Positions 28,901 through 37,097 of a stretch of 63,510 nucleotides of DNA are shown here, piece by piece. The position numbers and the translations under genes are program-made. This DNA comes from Sporisorium sorghi (Eukaryota > Basidiomycota > Ustilaginomycetes > Ustilaginales > Ustilaginaceae), in the NCBI GenBank assembly GCA_023212695.1, contig JALCCG010000114.1, forward strand, positions 1 to 63,510, written 5' to 3'. Position 1 is the first letter of the stretch; each line of letters begins with the position of its first letter. The notes under the pieces were generated by a model. That model did not search any database. It was not told where the DNA came from and was given only the letters and a program-made list of their open reading frames with translations.

Positions 28901-29487
28901 CTGTCGGGTTCGATCTCTACTCGCAGATGCTGGCTGAGGAAATTCAGAAGCGCAAAGTCAGCATGCTGGGCGAGCCTGCGCTGCCGACAAAAGATTGGAA
29001 TACATCCATCGATCTGGGCATTGACGCATACCTGCCATCGGATTACATTTATGACAGCATTCAGAAAATCGAAATTTATAAAAAAGTGGCGGTCGTCTCG
29101 TCCATTGACGAATCGGCTGAGCTTGAAGATGAGCTGCTTGACCGCTTTGGCGAGCTGCCGCTGGCGGTAAGTAACCTGCTTGCTGTTTCCCGCTTGAAGG
29201 TATATGGTCGTACGTACGGGATCGACTCGATTATTCAGCGCGGAGACGATGTGCTGCTGCAGTTCTATGAAGGACAGGACAAGGCGGTTAATACAGCAGG
29301 TCTTGCGCAGATTGGAAATATGTTTGAAAGACGTGTACAATTTGAACAAGGACCTGCGATGGCTATTCGCATTAAAGGCAAGGGACTTTCCGATCAACAA
29401 TTGTTAGAATTGCTGGAACAATTCCTGGAGGCTGCACAAGGGCCATTCAACCTGAAGGGAGAACTACAAAATGCCGTTAAGAAATAA
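25960..29487 (+). CDS. mfd: transcription-repair coupling factor Mfd
   Basis: A 1175-residue ATP-dependent DNA translocase that removes RNA polymerase stalled at lesions and recruits UvrA. Order of domains: UvrB-like N-terminal part (1-350), RNA polymerase-interacting CarD-like domain (about 490-560, GDYVVHQNHGIGKYMGI), superfamily 2 translocase with Walker A CGDVGYGKTE (about 643-652), VDEEQRFG as the DExQ box, and a RecG-like TATPIPRTL segment, then the C-terminal D7 domain. Start is TTG 25960 with AGAGAGGTG upstream. It ends 17 bases inside the next gene, suggesting coupling. Confidence 0.97.
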   Translation: MLQALIDVFSKDSDFKSITAGVNAGMREQLISGLSGSSRQILMAALHQDQQRPLLVVTHNMFSAQKIADDLQEALSSDQVLLYPANELVAAESAVSSPETLAQRIDVLVRCARGFRGIVVAPFSGVRRLLPAPEVMSDARIVLHDGGTLVLDSFLNRMVEMGYERVERVESRGEMSVRGGIIDFYPMTTTMAYRIELFDEDIDSIRTFDPIDQRSIDKVREVVITPCKEIIADSERLSRTADTVVRLLEAQLERMSDRQAKLRLRDEIHREVEMLRERIYFPELYKYISLLYPEKTNLYDYMPKDTILIMDEPARLLETAKQLERDEAEWNLHLMQNGKSLPELPLSLDTEELIYQHPYQSLLISIFLRQVPRMQPQNIINVITRGMQDFHGQMNVLKAEMERWKKSGVQVMMLAGDAERMDRMRRVLQDYGIDEPVMLEGHLQNGFEMPSVHAAIITESEMFSSKQRKTRKSTKNMDNAERIKSYTELKVGDYVVHQNHGIGKYMGIGTLEINGIHKDYMHILYAGGDKLSVPIEQIDLIQKYVGSEDKEPKVYKLGGNEWTRVKNKVRSSVQDIADDLIKLYAERQSAPGYGFEKDTSEQQEFEDMFPYDETPDQLRAITEIKKDMEQNRPMDRLLCGDVGYGKTEVAVRAAFKSAIEGKQVAVLVPTTILAQQHYETFRERFANYPINIQVLSRFRSRKEQNETIKKVKQGSVDILIGTHRLLSQDIVFKDLGLLIVDEEQRFGVTHKEKLKKLKTNVDVLTLTATPIPRTLHMSMLGVRDLSVIETPPENRFPVQTYVVEHSQTLVREAIERELARGGQVYYLYNRVQGIQEMAAQISMLVPEARVGVGHGQMSETELEKTILDFLDGEYDVLVSTSIIETGVDIPNVNTLIVHDADKMGLSQLYQLRGRVGRSNRIAYAYFTYQRDKVLTEVAEKRLQSIKEFTELGSGFKIAMRDLSIRGAGNLLGAEQHGFIASVGFDLYSQMLAEEIQKRKVSMLGEPALPTKDWNTSIDLGIDAYLPSDYIYDSIQKIEIYKKVAVVSSIDESAELEDELLDRFGELPLAVSNLLAVSRLKVYGRTYGIDSIIQRGDDVLLQFYEGQDKAVNTAGLAQIGNMFERRVQFEQGPAMAIRIKGKGLSDQQLLELLEQFLEAAQGPFNLKGELQNAVKK

Positions 29488-30556
29488 AAAGGCATGGAAG
29501 ACATTCATTGTATCCATCACAGCCGTACTATCCATGTCGATGATCGCTGCATGCGGAAACGACAAAACCGAGGGTGCCAAAGAAGATAACAGTAAAGTCA
29601 TTGTGAAATATAAAGGCGGAGAAATTACCGAGAAGGAATTCGATCTGGAGCAGCGCATGATCCAGTTCATGTCTCCGGAATACGCCCAATTTCTGCAGAT
29701 GGATGAATTTAAAGAGTATTTGGCCAAGCAGGGCGTAGCGTATGAATACCTGTATGCCAAAGCTGACGATAAAGCAAAAGAAGCTGCCGAGAAGCAAGCC
29801 GATGATCTGCTCAAGCAGCAGAAGAACGGTATGGGCGAAGATCAGTTCAAAGCAGCTTTGGAAACGCAGAAATTGACCGAGCAGGACCTGAAGAACTACA
29901 TGCTTCGTGTTCTGACTGTAATGGAGCACGAGAAGAATCAGGTCTCCGAAGAGGATATCAAGAAGGATTTCGAGGCAAACAAGAAGGATTATACCAACAT
30001 CAGCGTTCGCCATGTCCTGGTGAGCTTTAAAGATGCGGAAGGCAAGGACCGACCAGAGGGAGAAGCCCTTAAAATCGCCAAGGAAGTGGAATCCAAGCTG
30101 AACAAAGGTGAGGATTTTGCCGCAGTAGCGAAGGAATATTCTCAGGATCCGGCCTCCAAGGACAAGGGGGGGCTGATTGAGAACAAACCTGCGGGTTCTT
30201 GGGTACCGCAATTCAAGGAAAAAGCTCTGACGCTTGAGCTGAACAAAATCAGCGCTCCTGTTGAGACGGATTACGGCTACCATGTCATGAAGGTGGAGAA
30301 GCGCGAGGAAGTGGCATATGACAAGCTTCCTGCCGATCAGAAGGAAGGCATTCTGAACGAGCTTGCTTCCGCGAAGATCGATAACTTCATGCAGAATGAG
30401 CTTAACGATCTGATTGAGAGCATGGATCTTCCGAAGAGCGAGAATACGGACAAGCCTGCTGAAGGCACAGGTGACGAGAAGAAGGACGGCACAACCGAAA
30501 AACCGGCTGAGGGTGACCAGACGCCGGATGCTGGCAAGGAAGACACGGGCAAATAA
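29471..30556 (+). CDS. PpiC/parvulin-type peptidyl-prolyl isomerase lipoprotein (PrsA/SurA-like)
   Basis: A 361-residue foldase expected on the outer face of the membrane. The signal peptide ends in MIAAC (cysteine at about 28), a good lipobox. A SurA-N-like helical region (about 45-170) is followed by a parvulin domain (about 178-275: ISVRHVLVSF, KGEDFAAVAKEYSQD, GGLIENKPAGSWVPQF, ETDYGYHVMKV) and a low-complexity Lys/Glu/Thr/Pro tail. It overlaps mfd by 17 bases. B. subtilis has no such gene here. A second PpiC gene lies at 51920. Confidence 0.9.
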   Translation: MPLRNKKAWKTFIVSITAVLSMSMIAACGNDKTEGAKEDNSKVIVKYKGGEITEKEFDLEQRMIQFMSPEYAQFLQMDEFKEYLAKQGVAYEYLYAKADDKAKEAAEKQADDLLKQQKNGMGEDQFKAALETQKLTEQDLKNYMLRVLTVMEHEKNQVSEEDIKKDFEANKKDYTNISVRHVLVSFKDAEGKDRPEGEALKIAKEVESKLNKGEDFAAVAKEYSQDPASKDKGGLIENKPAGSWVPQFKEKALTLELNKISAPVETDYGYHVMKVEKREEVAYDKLPADQKEGILNELASAKIDNFMQNELNDLIESMDLPKSENTDKPAEGTGDEKKDGTTEKPAEGDQTPDAGKEDTGK

Positions 30557-30649
30557 TTTGACGGACAAGCGTCCCGTTAATTATCTTGTGCTGCGCTGCC
30601 AATATTCAAGTATTGTAAGACAGCGAATGGCTCAAATGGCGGGATTTGT

Positions 30650-30688
30650 AATCCATAACGTGCGAAATCGCGCGTTATGGATTTTTTT
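30650..30688 (+). terminator. strong rho-independent terminator after the foldase gene
   Basis: A 15-bp stem (AATCCATAACGTGCG with CGCGCGTTATGGATT, one G-T pair) around AAAT, then TTTTT. It closes the mfd-foldase unit. Confidence 0.92.
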
Positions 30689-30871
30689 CCCCAAGACCTG
30701 ATGAATTTATTTTTGGATTTCGCAACCAACAGAGGGTAGATGATGTATAAGGAATTGGGAATGGATGAATACTATGGTCAGACATTAACTCTTATATACC
30801 TGGGGACATCCTCTTCCCGAATGGAACAGTAGTTGAAAAATCTTCTTAATGAAAGTGGGGCAACAAGTGAC

Positions 30872-31414
30872 ATGAAAGCTACTGGTATCGTCCGCCGTAT
30901 TGATGACCTCGGGCGCGTGGTCATTCCGAAAGAAATTAGACGCACACTGCGGATTCGCGAAGGCGACCCGCTCGAAATTTTCGTTGACCGGGATGGAGAA
31001 GTCATTCTGAAGAAATATTCACCTATCGGTGAATTGGGCGATTTTGCGAAGGAATATGCGGAATCCCTTTATGAGAGCACAGGTCACATCACGATCATCT
31101 CTGACCGTGATACCTTCATCGCTGTAGCAGGCGGCTCCAAGAAGGAGTATTTGGACAAGCCGATTGGCAACCTTCTGGAGAACTGCATGGAGAATCGGAA
31201 GACGGTTCTGGAAAGCAACAGCGGTACTTATGAGATCAGCAAAGACAACCCGGAAGCCTTGTCCGCTTTTGTGGTTGCGCCTATCATAGCTGGAGGAGAT
31301 CCGATTGGCAGCGTTGTGCTGATGAACAAGGATGAATCCGTGAACATGGGTGAAATGGAAGTGAAGATGTCTGAAACGGCCGCAGGCTTCCTCGGCAAGC
31401 AAATGGAACAGTAA
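30872..31414 (+). CDS. spoVT: stage V sporulation regulator SpoVT
   Basis: A 180-residue regulator with an N-terminal AbrB-type DNA-binding domain (MKATGIVRRIDDLGRVVIPKEIRRTLRI...) and a C-terminal GAF-like domain (about 55-178). In the forespore SpoVT tunes sigma-G genes. ATG 30872 starts the conserved MKATGIVRRID; AAGTGGGG lies 11 bases upstream. It is the second AbrB-fold regulator in the window, but unlike AbrB (11169) has no zinc tail. A sigma-G promoter is expected but not clearly seen. Confidence 0.97.
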   Translation: MKATGIVRRIDDLGRVVIPKEIRRTLRIREGDPLEIFVDRDGEVILKKYSPIGELGDFAKEYAESLYESTGHITIISDRDTFIAVAGGSKKEYLDKPIGNLLENCMENRKTVLESNSGTYEISKDNPEALSAFVVAPIIAGGDPIGSVVLMNKDESVNMGEMEVKMSETAAGFLGKQMEQ

Positions 31415-31441
31415 GACGAGGATATGACGCCTTGGATGGAG

Positions 31442-31490
31442 ACTCCCGCTGAATGTTGATCTTAGGATCAATCGACAGTTGGGAGTTTTT
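31442..31490 (+). terminator. rho-independent terminator after spoVT
   Basis: ACTCCC (31442-31447) pairs with GGGAGT (31481-31486), enclosing an inner TTGATC/GATCAA stem, followed by TTTT. Confidence 0.75.
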
Positions 31491-31613
31491 GTTGTCTGAT
31501 ATAGCTTTGTACCGCTCCCCTACCCTTGGTTATAATGGAGATACACATGACGGCATCCGTATTATGGTTGATTGGTGATCCGTAAAGATCATGTAGGGGA
31601 TTGGAAGAAGGCT

Positions 31614-33296
31614 ATGAAACCAGATCAAACAGGCGTAAGGCTCCTGCGGGGAGCGTTTATTCTCAGTGCGGCCGCGATTCTGTCCAAGCTGATTGGAACA
31701 TTGCAAAAAATACCGCTGCAAAATATGGGCGGAGATGCCGTATTCGGCATCTACAACACGGTTTATCCGTTTTATATGATGATGATTACCCTTGCGGCTG
31801 TCGGTTTCCCGGCTGCCGTCTCCAAATATGTGGCGGAGTATGAGGCGATGGGACGAACCGAGGACAGCCACCGGCTGCTGAAGCTGTCTTCCATCACCTT
31901 GGTGCTGTTTGGTCTAATCCTGGGTTTCCTGATGTATGTTTGCGCTCCATGGATTGGCCTATGGATCGGAAGCAGCCAAGTGGTTCCTGCGCTTCGCGCA
32001 GGTGCATTGGCTTTGGCGTTCGTTCCCTGGATGGCGGTACTGCGCGGTTATTTTCAGGGTCTGCACAATATGGTGCCAACGGCGATTTCCCAGATTACGG
32101 AGCAGATTGTCCGTGTAGGGGTTATGATTGCGCTGCTGCTCTACATGATTCGTGCCGGAGCCCGTGCAGATATGATTGCGGCCGGGGCGCTCCTGGGGTC
32201 TGCCGCCGGCGGTGCAGCCGGGCTCTTGGTGATGGGGCTGTACTGGCGGAAGCACATCAAGGGGTATCAAGGCAAGGTACATGGAGGAGAAGGAAGTTCA
32301 ACATTCGGCATACCGGATATGAACGATTCGGGGCAGCATGCCGATGTAACTAAAGAGGGAGCAGGTGTTCTAATTCGTCGCCTGCTTGCCTACGGCATCC
32401 CGGTTTGCCTCAGTCTGCTTGCGGTTCCTTTGATTGGACTGGTGGACACTTTCACAGTGCCACGGCTGTTGAAATCCAGCGGGCTTGGCGAAGCGCTGAC
32501 GATGGCGGAGTTCGGGATCTATAACCGGGGTCTGCCGCTGGTCCAGCTGGTTACGATGCTGGCTGCCTCCTTGTCGGTTCTGTTTATTCCTGCACTGGCG
32601 GAAGCCAAGTTCAGAGGAGAGTCAGACCGTGTTGCAGGGCAAACCCGTATGGCCCTTCGCTGGTTCTGGCTGATCGGGATGACGGCCTCCGTAGGACTGG
32701 CCGTGCTTGCCGAGCCGATCAACATCATGCTGTACGAAGATGCAGCCGGTACGGGGACGATGCAGGTGATTGCCTTCACGGCGGCCGGAGGGACGCTGAG
32801 CACGATTACAGCCGCGCTGCTTCAGGGCATCGGCGTCGTGAAGGCGCCAGCGCTCCATCTGCTGGCAGCGGCTGGACTGAAGCTGCTGCTCAACCTGCTG
32901 CTGGTGCCGCAGCTGGGCATTACCGGCGCAGCCATCGCTGGCGTGGCTGCGCACCTGACCGCCGCAGCGCTCAATCTCGCGCTGCTCTCACGCAGTGCCG
33001 GCGCACGGCTTGACGCCGGCGGGCAGCTTGCGAGGACGCTGCCCGTCCTCGCAGCGGTGGCGCTGGCCGCCTGGGGCGCAGGCGAAACGGCCAGCGGCAT
33101 CTTGGCGGCGGCCGGCTTCGCCCCAGGCCGCCTTACCTCCGCGGCCCGGAGCCTGAGCGGCGTCGCGGCCGGTGGCGGCGCCTTCCTCATCGGCGCCGCG
33201 CTCACGAAGCTCCTCACGGAGGAGGAGCTTCGGATGCTGCCGAAGGTCGGAAGACCGCTGGCAGCCTTCTTGCGGGCCTTGCGTGTGCTGCGCTAA
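31614..33296 (+). CDS. SpoVB/YabM-like polysaccharide exporter (MOP flippase family)
   Basis: A 560-residue membrane protein with about 14 hydrophobic segments, of the MATE/MOP superfamily that includes SpoVB and MurJ-type lipid flippases. GAFILSAAAILSKLIGTLQKIPLQNMGGDAVFGIYN is the conserved start. It is inferred to export or flip a lipid-linked saccharide. ATG 31614 follows GGAAGAAGG; an in-frame extension of 14 residues exists. The last 150 residues (32820-33290) are very GC- and alanine-rich, unlike neighbours. Position before yabN matches B. subtilis yabM. Exact substrate unknown. Confidence 0.88.
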   Translation: MKPDQTGVRLLRGAFILSAAAILSKLIGTLQKIPLQNMGGDAVFGIYNTVYPFYMMMITLAAVGFPAAVSKYVAEYEAMGRTEDSHRLLKLSSITLVLFGLILGFLMYVCAPWIGLWIGSSQVVPALRAGALALAFVPWMAVLRGYFQGLHNMVPTAISQITEQIVRVGVMIALLLYMIRAGARADMIAAGALLGSAAGGAAGLLVMGLYWRKHIKGYQGKVHGGEGSSTFGIPDMNDSGQHADVTKEGAGVLIRRLLAYGIPVCLSLLAVPLIGLVDTFTVPRLLKSSGLGEALTMAEFGIYNRGLPLVQLVTMLAASLSVLFIPALAEAKFRGESDRVAGQTRMALRWFWLIGMTASVGLAVLAEPINIMLYEDAAGTGTMQVIAFTAAGGTLSTITAALLQGIGVVKAPALHLLAAAGLKLLLNLLLVPQLGITGAAIAGVAAHLTAAALNLALLSRSAGARLDAGGQLARTLPVLAAVALAAWGAGETASGILAAAGFAPGRLTSAARSLSGVAAGGGAFLIGAALTKLLTEEELRMLPKVGRPLAAFLRALRVLR

Positions 33297-33391
33297 AAGC
33301 ACGGCAAACGTGAGATGTTTGATCTTCTGTGATATAGTAGTGTACGATAACGACGTCTACAAGGCGGACGAAGAGCGAAAGGAAGTATCGT

Positions 33392-34906
33392 ATGAGTGCA
33401 TCCATTACGGTGGTCGGCCTGGGTTCTGGCAATCCTGATCGATTGACTATAGGCATTATAAAAACCATGCAGCGGGCATCGAAGGTGTATGTGCGCACAT
33501 TATCTCATCCCGTAATCGCTGCGTTAAATGAATTCCAGGTCAATCCGGAATCGTTTGACCATGTGTATGAAGCACATGACACCTTTCCTGAGGTGTACGA
33601 ATCCATTGCATCCGCTCTGATCAACCTGGCCAGAGCTGCTGAGGATAATCGTGAGATTGTCTACGCGGTGCCGGGACATCCCATGGTAGCGGAAGCCACG
33701 GTTCGGTTGTTGCGGGAGCGCTGCCCGGGAGAGAATGTGACCCTGACGGTGCTCGGCGGTGAGAGCTTTCTGGACGAGGCCTTCGTTCGCCTTGGTTTCG
33801 ATCCCATTGAGGGCTTCCAGCTTCTCGATGCAGCTGAGCTTCAAGCAAGCGTCCTTCAGCCGCAGCTGCATACCCTGATCGGCCAGGTGTATGACATGTT
33901 TACCGCTTCGGAAGTCAAGCTGGCGCTGATGGAACTGTATCCGGACGATTACCCAGTTATCGTGGGCCATGCGCTGGGCGTTGAAGGCGAGGAAGCGATT
34001 CAGCGTGTGCCGCTCTACGAACTGGATCGTATCGAAGGTTACGGGAACCTGTCGCTGGTCTATGTACCTCGAAGTGATGACAGCCAGCTCCGGCAGAGGA
34101 CGTTTGCCAGACTTCATGAAATTGTCGGCATTTTGCGCAGTCCTGAAGGCTGCCCATGGGACCGTGAGCAGACCCATGAGTCCATCCGCAAAAATCTGAT
34201 CGAGGAAACCTACGAGGTGCTTGAGACGATTGATGAGGATGACCCTGAGCATATGCAGGAGGAGCTTGGTGATCTCTTGCTGCAGATTATGCTGCATTCA
34301 CAGATGGAGGAGGAGCTCGGTACCTTTACGGTGTACGATGTCATTCAAGCCCTGAATGACAAGCTGATCTTCCGTCATCCGCATGTCTTTGGCGAGAGCA
34401 GCGCCAAAGACGCGGAATCGGCCTTGCAGAACTGGGAGCAGATGAAAGCCGAGGAGAAGCGCCTTAAAGGCCTCTCCCCGGAGAAAGCCTCTGTACTGGA
34501 CGGCATACCGCGGGATCTTCCCGCATTGATGAAAGCGTACAAGCTTCAGAAGAAGGCATCCAAGGTCGGCTTTGATTGGGATAACATCGAAGGTGTGTTC
34601 CAGAAGATTGAGGAGGAGCTTGGTGAACTGCGGCAGGCCGTGGCCGAAGGTCAGTCAGCCGAGGATACGGCACTTGAGCTGGGCGATCTGCTGTTCGCGG
34701 TCTCCAATGCAGCAAGATTCATCGGAGCAGACCCGGAAGAGTCTCTTTCGAGAACGAATCGGAAATTTGTCAGTCGCTTCAGCTACATAGAGGAGCAACT
34801 TGCTTTGCAGGGAAAATCCGTTGAGGAAAGTACTTTGGACGAGATGGAAGCCCTATGGCAGGCTGCCAAATCGGGATCGTCACACAGCGGCGGGATCCAC
34901 GGGTGA
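33392..34906 (+). CDS. mazG: YabN: tetrapyrrole methylase domain fused to MazG NTP pyrophosphohydrolase
   Basis: A 504-residue two-domain protein. Residues 1-215 form a SAM-dependent tetrapyrrole methylase-like domain (ITVVGLGSGNPD, VPGHPMVAEA). Residues about 230-500 hold two MazG repeats; the first has IEETYEVLETID...EELGDLLLQIMLHSQM, the second IEEELGELRQAV...ELGDLLFAVSNAARF, with EExxE and ExxD metal ligands. MazG hydrolyses NTPs to NMP and pyrophosphate, a cleaning role; the job of the methylase part is unknown. Fusion and place (before hbs) are as in B. subtilis. Confidence 0.93.
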   Translation: MSASITVVGLGSGNPDRLTIGIIKTMQRASKVYVRTLSHPVIAALNEFQVNPESFDHVYEAHDTFPEVYESIASALINLARAAEDNREIVYAVPGHPMVAEATVRLLRERCPGENVTLTVLGGESFLDEAFVRLGFDPIEGFQLLDAAELQASVLQPQLHTLIGQVYDMFTASEVKLALMELYPDDYPVIVGHALGVEGEEAIQRVPLYELDRIEGYGNLSLVYVPRSDDSQLRQRTFARLHEIVGILRSPEGCPWDREQTHESIRKNLIEETYEVLETIDEDDPEHMQEELGDLLLQIMLHSQMEEELGTFTVYDVIQALNDKLIFRHPHVFGESSAKDAESALQNWEQMKAEEKRLKGLSPEKASVLDGIPRDLPALMKAYKLQKKASKVGFDWDNIEGVFQKIEEELGELRQAVAEGQSAEDTALELGDLLFAVSNAARFIGADPEESLSRTNRKFVSRFSYIEEQLALQGKSVEESTLDEMEALWQAAKSGSSHSGGIHG

Positions 34907-35015
34907 AAAAAGGCAACTTTTCACGAAAAAATAAAAAAATAGGGATTTGCGGCAGGAATTCCGCAAGGCATCCAGAATAATCATTTATGGTGAAATCTTG
35001 CAGTGTGCAAGGCGG

Positions 35016-35044
35016 TTTAACCGAATAACCGTAAATCTTATATT
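35016..35044 (+). promoter_or_regulatory. possible sigma-A promoter of the HU gene
   Basis: TTTAAC (35016-35021) and TATATT (35039-35044) with a 17-base spacer, about 28 bases before the HU start. Both hexamers are weak. A hairpin (TTGCGG/CCGCAA, about 34947-34967) lies upstream. Confidence 0.35.
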
Positions 35045-35071
35045 TTTCTGATAATTGGGAGGATTTAACTC

Positions 35072-35344
35072 ATGAACAAAACAGATCTGATCAACAACAT
35101 TTCCGGTAAAAGTGGATTGACAAAAAAAGACGTTGAGAACGTCTTGAATGGCTTCCTTGGCGAAATCACGGACGCTTTGGCTAATGGTGATAAAGTTCAA
35201 TTGATCGGCTTCGGTACTTTCGAAACTCGTAAACGCGCTGGACGCACAGGCCGTAACCCGCAAACAGGTAACACCATCGAAATTCCAGAATCGAACGTTC
35301 CTGCATTCAAAGCAGGCAACAAACTTAAAGAAGCTGTAAAATAA
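35072..35344 (+). CDS. hbs: DNA-binding protein HU
   Basis: A 90-residue histone-like nucleoid protein that bends and compacts DNA as a dimer. MNKTDLINNISGKSGLTKKDVENVLNGF is the helical dimer core, followed by GFGTFETRKRAGRTGRNPQTG and IPESNVPAFKAGNKLKEAVK, the beta-arm with the intercalating proline region. GGGAGG precedes ATG 35072. The gene's TAA overlaps the start of rqcP. Confidence 0.97.
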   Translation: MNKTDLINNISGKSGLTKKDVENVLNGFLGEITDALANGDKVQLIGFGTFETRKRAGRTGRNPQTGNTIEIPESNVPAFKAGNKLKEAVK

Positions 35345-35622
35345 TGCGAGTCGATAAATTCCTGAAAGTATCGAGGTTAATCAAGCGGCGTACCGTAGCG
35401 AAAGATGTATCGGATCAAGGCCGGGTGCTGATCAACGGCCGTGAGGCTAAGCCGAGCAGCACGGTTAAATTGGGCGATGAGATCACCGTCCAGTTTGGCC
35501 AGAAGCTCGTGACCGTCCGGGTCGAGCGTCTTACCGAGACAACCCGTAAAGATGAGGCAACCAGCCTCTATACCTTGGTCAAGGAAGAACCGATCGTTAA
35601 AGATCACGGTCTGGACTGGTAA
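35344..35622 (+). CDS. rqcP: S4-domain RNA-binding protein RqcP (YabO)
   Basis: A 92-residue protein with an S4 fold (MRVDKFLKVSRLIKRRTVAKD...GRVLINGREAKPSSTVKLGDEI). RqcP in B. subtilis joins RqcH in the ribosome quality-control pathway that adds alanine tails to stalled chains. The start ATG shares a base with the HU stop (TAATG), so translation is probably coupled. A terminator follows within 25 bases. Confidence 0.92.
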   Translation: MRVDKFLKVSRLIKRRTVAKDVSDQGRVLINGREAKPSSTVKLGDEITVQFGQKLVTVRVERLTETTRKDEATSLYTLVKEEPIVKDHGLDW

Positions 35623-35641
35623 GCAGCCTAAACCGTTACAT

Positions 35642-35686
35642 GAAGCGTCCTTCTCACATGGGGTGAGGGGGACGCTTCTGTTTTTT
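35642..35686 (+). terminator. rho-independent terminator after rqcP
   Basis: GAAGCGTCC (35642-35650) pairs with GGACGCTTC (35670-35678); the inner TCTCAC/GGTGAG adds to the stem. TTTTTT follows at 35681. Confidence 0.9.
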
Positions 35687-35773
35687 ATGCCATGATCTTC
35701 ACTGAAGTGCGCTTCCGGGTTCTAAAGACAGGCACCTTTCCATAAGCTATTGTTAAAAGGAGGGGTACATGCC

Positions 35774-36055
35774 ATGATCGACCAAGGGAAGGGCAAGTTT
35801 CATGACCTGAGGATGCAGAACCGGAAGCTGCTGGACATAACGGGTGTCCAAAATGTGGAGAGTTTTGACAGTGAAGAATTTCTGCTTCAGACCGAGCTGG
35901 GGCATCTCACCATTCGGGGGCAAAATTTACATATTAAAAATCTCAGCCTGGAAGAGGGGCTTTTGTCGATTGAAGGTCAGGTGCATTCACTTATTTACCT
36001 GAATCCCGGTTCTCAGGCCAAGAATAAGAGCCTGCTCGGCAAGCTGTTTAAATGA
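35774..36055 (+). CDS. yabP: spore coat morphogenesis protein YabP
   Basis: A 93-residue YabP-family protein (HDLRMQNRKLLDITGVQNVESFDSEEFLLQT...GHLTIRGQNLHIKNLSLEEGLLSIEG). In B. subtilis yabP and yabQ are mother-cell genes needed for a normal cortex and coat. ATG 35774 has AAGGAGGGG at 35758-35766. The gene overlaps yabQ by four bases. Confidence 0.93.
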   Translation: MIDQGKGKFHDLRMQNRKLLDITGVQNVESFDSEEFLLQTELGHLTIRGQNLHIKNLSLEEGLLSIEGQVHSLIYLNPGSQAKNKSLLGKLFK

Positions 36056-36621
36056 ACCCAAGCGTACAATGGATCACGCTGCTCTGGATGCTCTTCTCCG
36101 GAGCAGCGATGGGAGTCGCCTTCGACAGCTACCGGGTGCTGGCCGGGCAGCTCCATTTCCCAAAATGGTCCAAGCATACCCTGGACTTCCTTTACTGGAT
36201 TGCGGCAGCGTTCTTCATTTTTCGCATGTTGTACTTCACCAATAACGGCCAACTGCGTTTTTACGTGTTTGTAGGGCTATTTATAGGGGTTTGGATCTAT
36301 TTTTTATTATGGAGTGTCATAACCCAGCGTTTTGTGGTAATGTTAATTCAAGTGACAAAAGGCATATTGTCCTTTTTGTACAAGTTGTTCCGCATGTTGC
36401 TTTGGAATCCGATTAAAGGAATCCTGATGTTATGCTTAGGGTTGTTAAGGTTTCTATGGAAGTTTCTCCTGTCGCTGTTGCGTTTGGTACTTAAATGCCT
36501 CATGCCTTTTTGGCGACTCTTGAAATGGATGCTGAGACCGATCACATCCAGAGTCAGGTTACCTGCATGGAGCAAGCAATTAGCGGACAAGGTTATTAAG
36601 GCGTGGAAGCGCTGGTTTTAG
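36052..36621 (+). CDS. yabQ: spore cortex biosynthesis protein YabQ
   Basis: A 189-residue membrane protein with four to five hydrophobic segments, starting with WITLLWMLFSGAAMGVAFDSYRV; it localises around the forespore in B. subtilis. The C-terminal third (about 105-189) is a run of basic, leucine- and tryptophan-rich amphipathic segments, longer than needed for the core domain. Its ATG lies in the yabP stop and its TAG lies at the divIC ribosome site. Confidence 0.9.
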   Translation: MNPSVQWITLLWMLFSGAAMGVAFDSYRVLAGQLHFPKWSKHTLDFLYWIAAAFFIFRMLYFTNNGQLRFYVFVGLFIGVWIYFLLWSVITQRFVVMLIQVTKGILSFLYKLFRMLLWNPIKGILMLCLGLLRFLWKFLLSLLRLVLKCLMPFWRLLKWMLRPITSRVRLPAWSKQLADKVIKAWKRWF

Positions 36622-36632
36622 GAGGTATGGTC

Positions 36633-36983
36633 ATGGGAAGATTTGCTGATCCGTCGAAGCAGGCTCCCCAACAAACCAAGACGAAGAACAAAGGCGCCCG
36701 CCGGCGTAAAAGAATGTTTGTGGCGATGATGGCGCTGTTTTTGATCTGGGCAGGTTCAACGCTCTGGTCCCAGAATGACCGCATCCGTAATCAGAACGAA
36801 GCGCTAGCTCAGAAGCAAGGGGATTATAAGTCCGTTGAACAATCGCTAAACCAGATTCATCATGAAGTGGAGCGATTGAAGGACCCTGAATATATCGGGC
36901 AGATTGCCCGTAAGAAATTTGGTTTATATCTGCCAAATGAGACACCGATCATTCAGCCCCAAAATTCGGGCGAAAAGCCGTAA
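36633..36983 (+). CDS. divIC: cell-division protein DivIC (FtsB/FtsL-like)
   Basis: A 116-residue bitopic protein: a basic cytoplasmic head (about 1-30), one membrane segment (FVAMMALFLIWAGSTLW, about 33-50), then a coiled coil (about 55-90) and a short outside tail with YIGQIARKKFGLYLPNE. It joins FtsL and DivIB in the divisome. AGGAGG (36620-36625) points to ATG 36633; the ATG at 36627 is too close. Confidence 0.92.
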   Translation: MGRFADPSKQAPQQTKTKNKGARRRKRMFVAMMALFLIWAGSTLWSQNDRIRNQNEALAQKQGDYKSVEQSLNQIHHEVERLKDPEYIGQIARKKFGLYLPNETPIIQPQNSGEKP

Positions 36984-37003
36984 TTAGGCATGACAGACGT
37001 CTG

Positions 37004-37033
37004 TTGACCTTGTTTAGGTCATTATCGTATAAT
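37004..37033 (+). promoter_or_regulatory. sigma-A promoter of the S1-domain gene
   Basis: TTGACC (37004-37009) and TATAAT (37028-37033) with an 18-base spacer, 64 bases upstream of the ATG. Confidence 0.65.
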
Positions 37034-37097
37034 CAAATCACCGCAGCGCGATTTTTAAATCCGACTGTATATTTTTAAGGGAGGATCATTTTATTCT

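Noticed and set aside
28219..29400. 393-codon open frame antisense to mfd
   Set aside because: Lies wholly within mfd, has no ribosome site and no recognisable motif.
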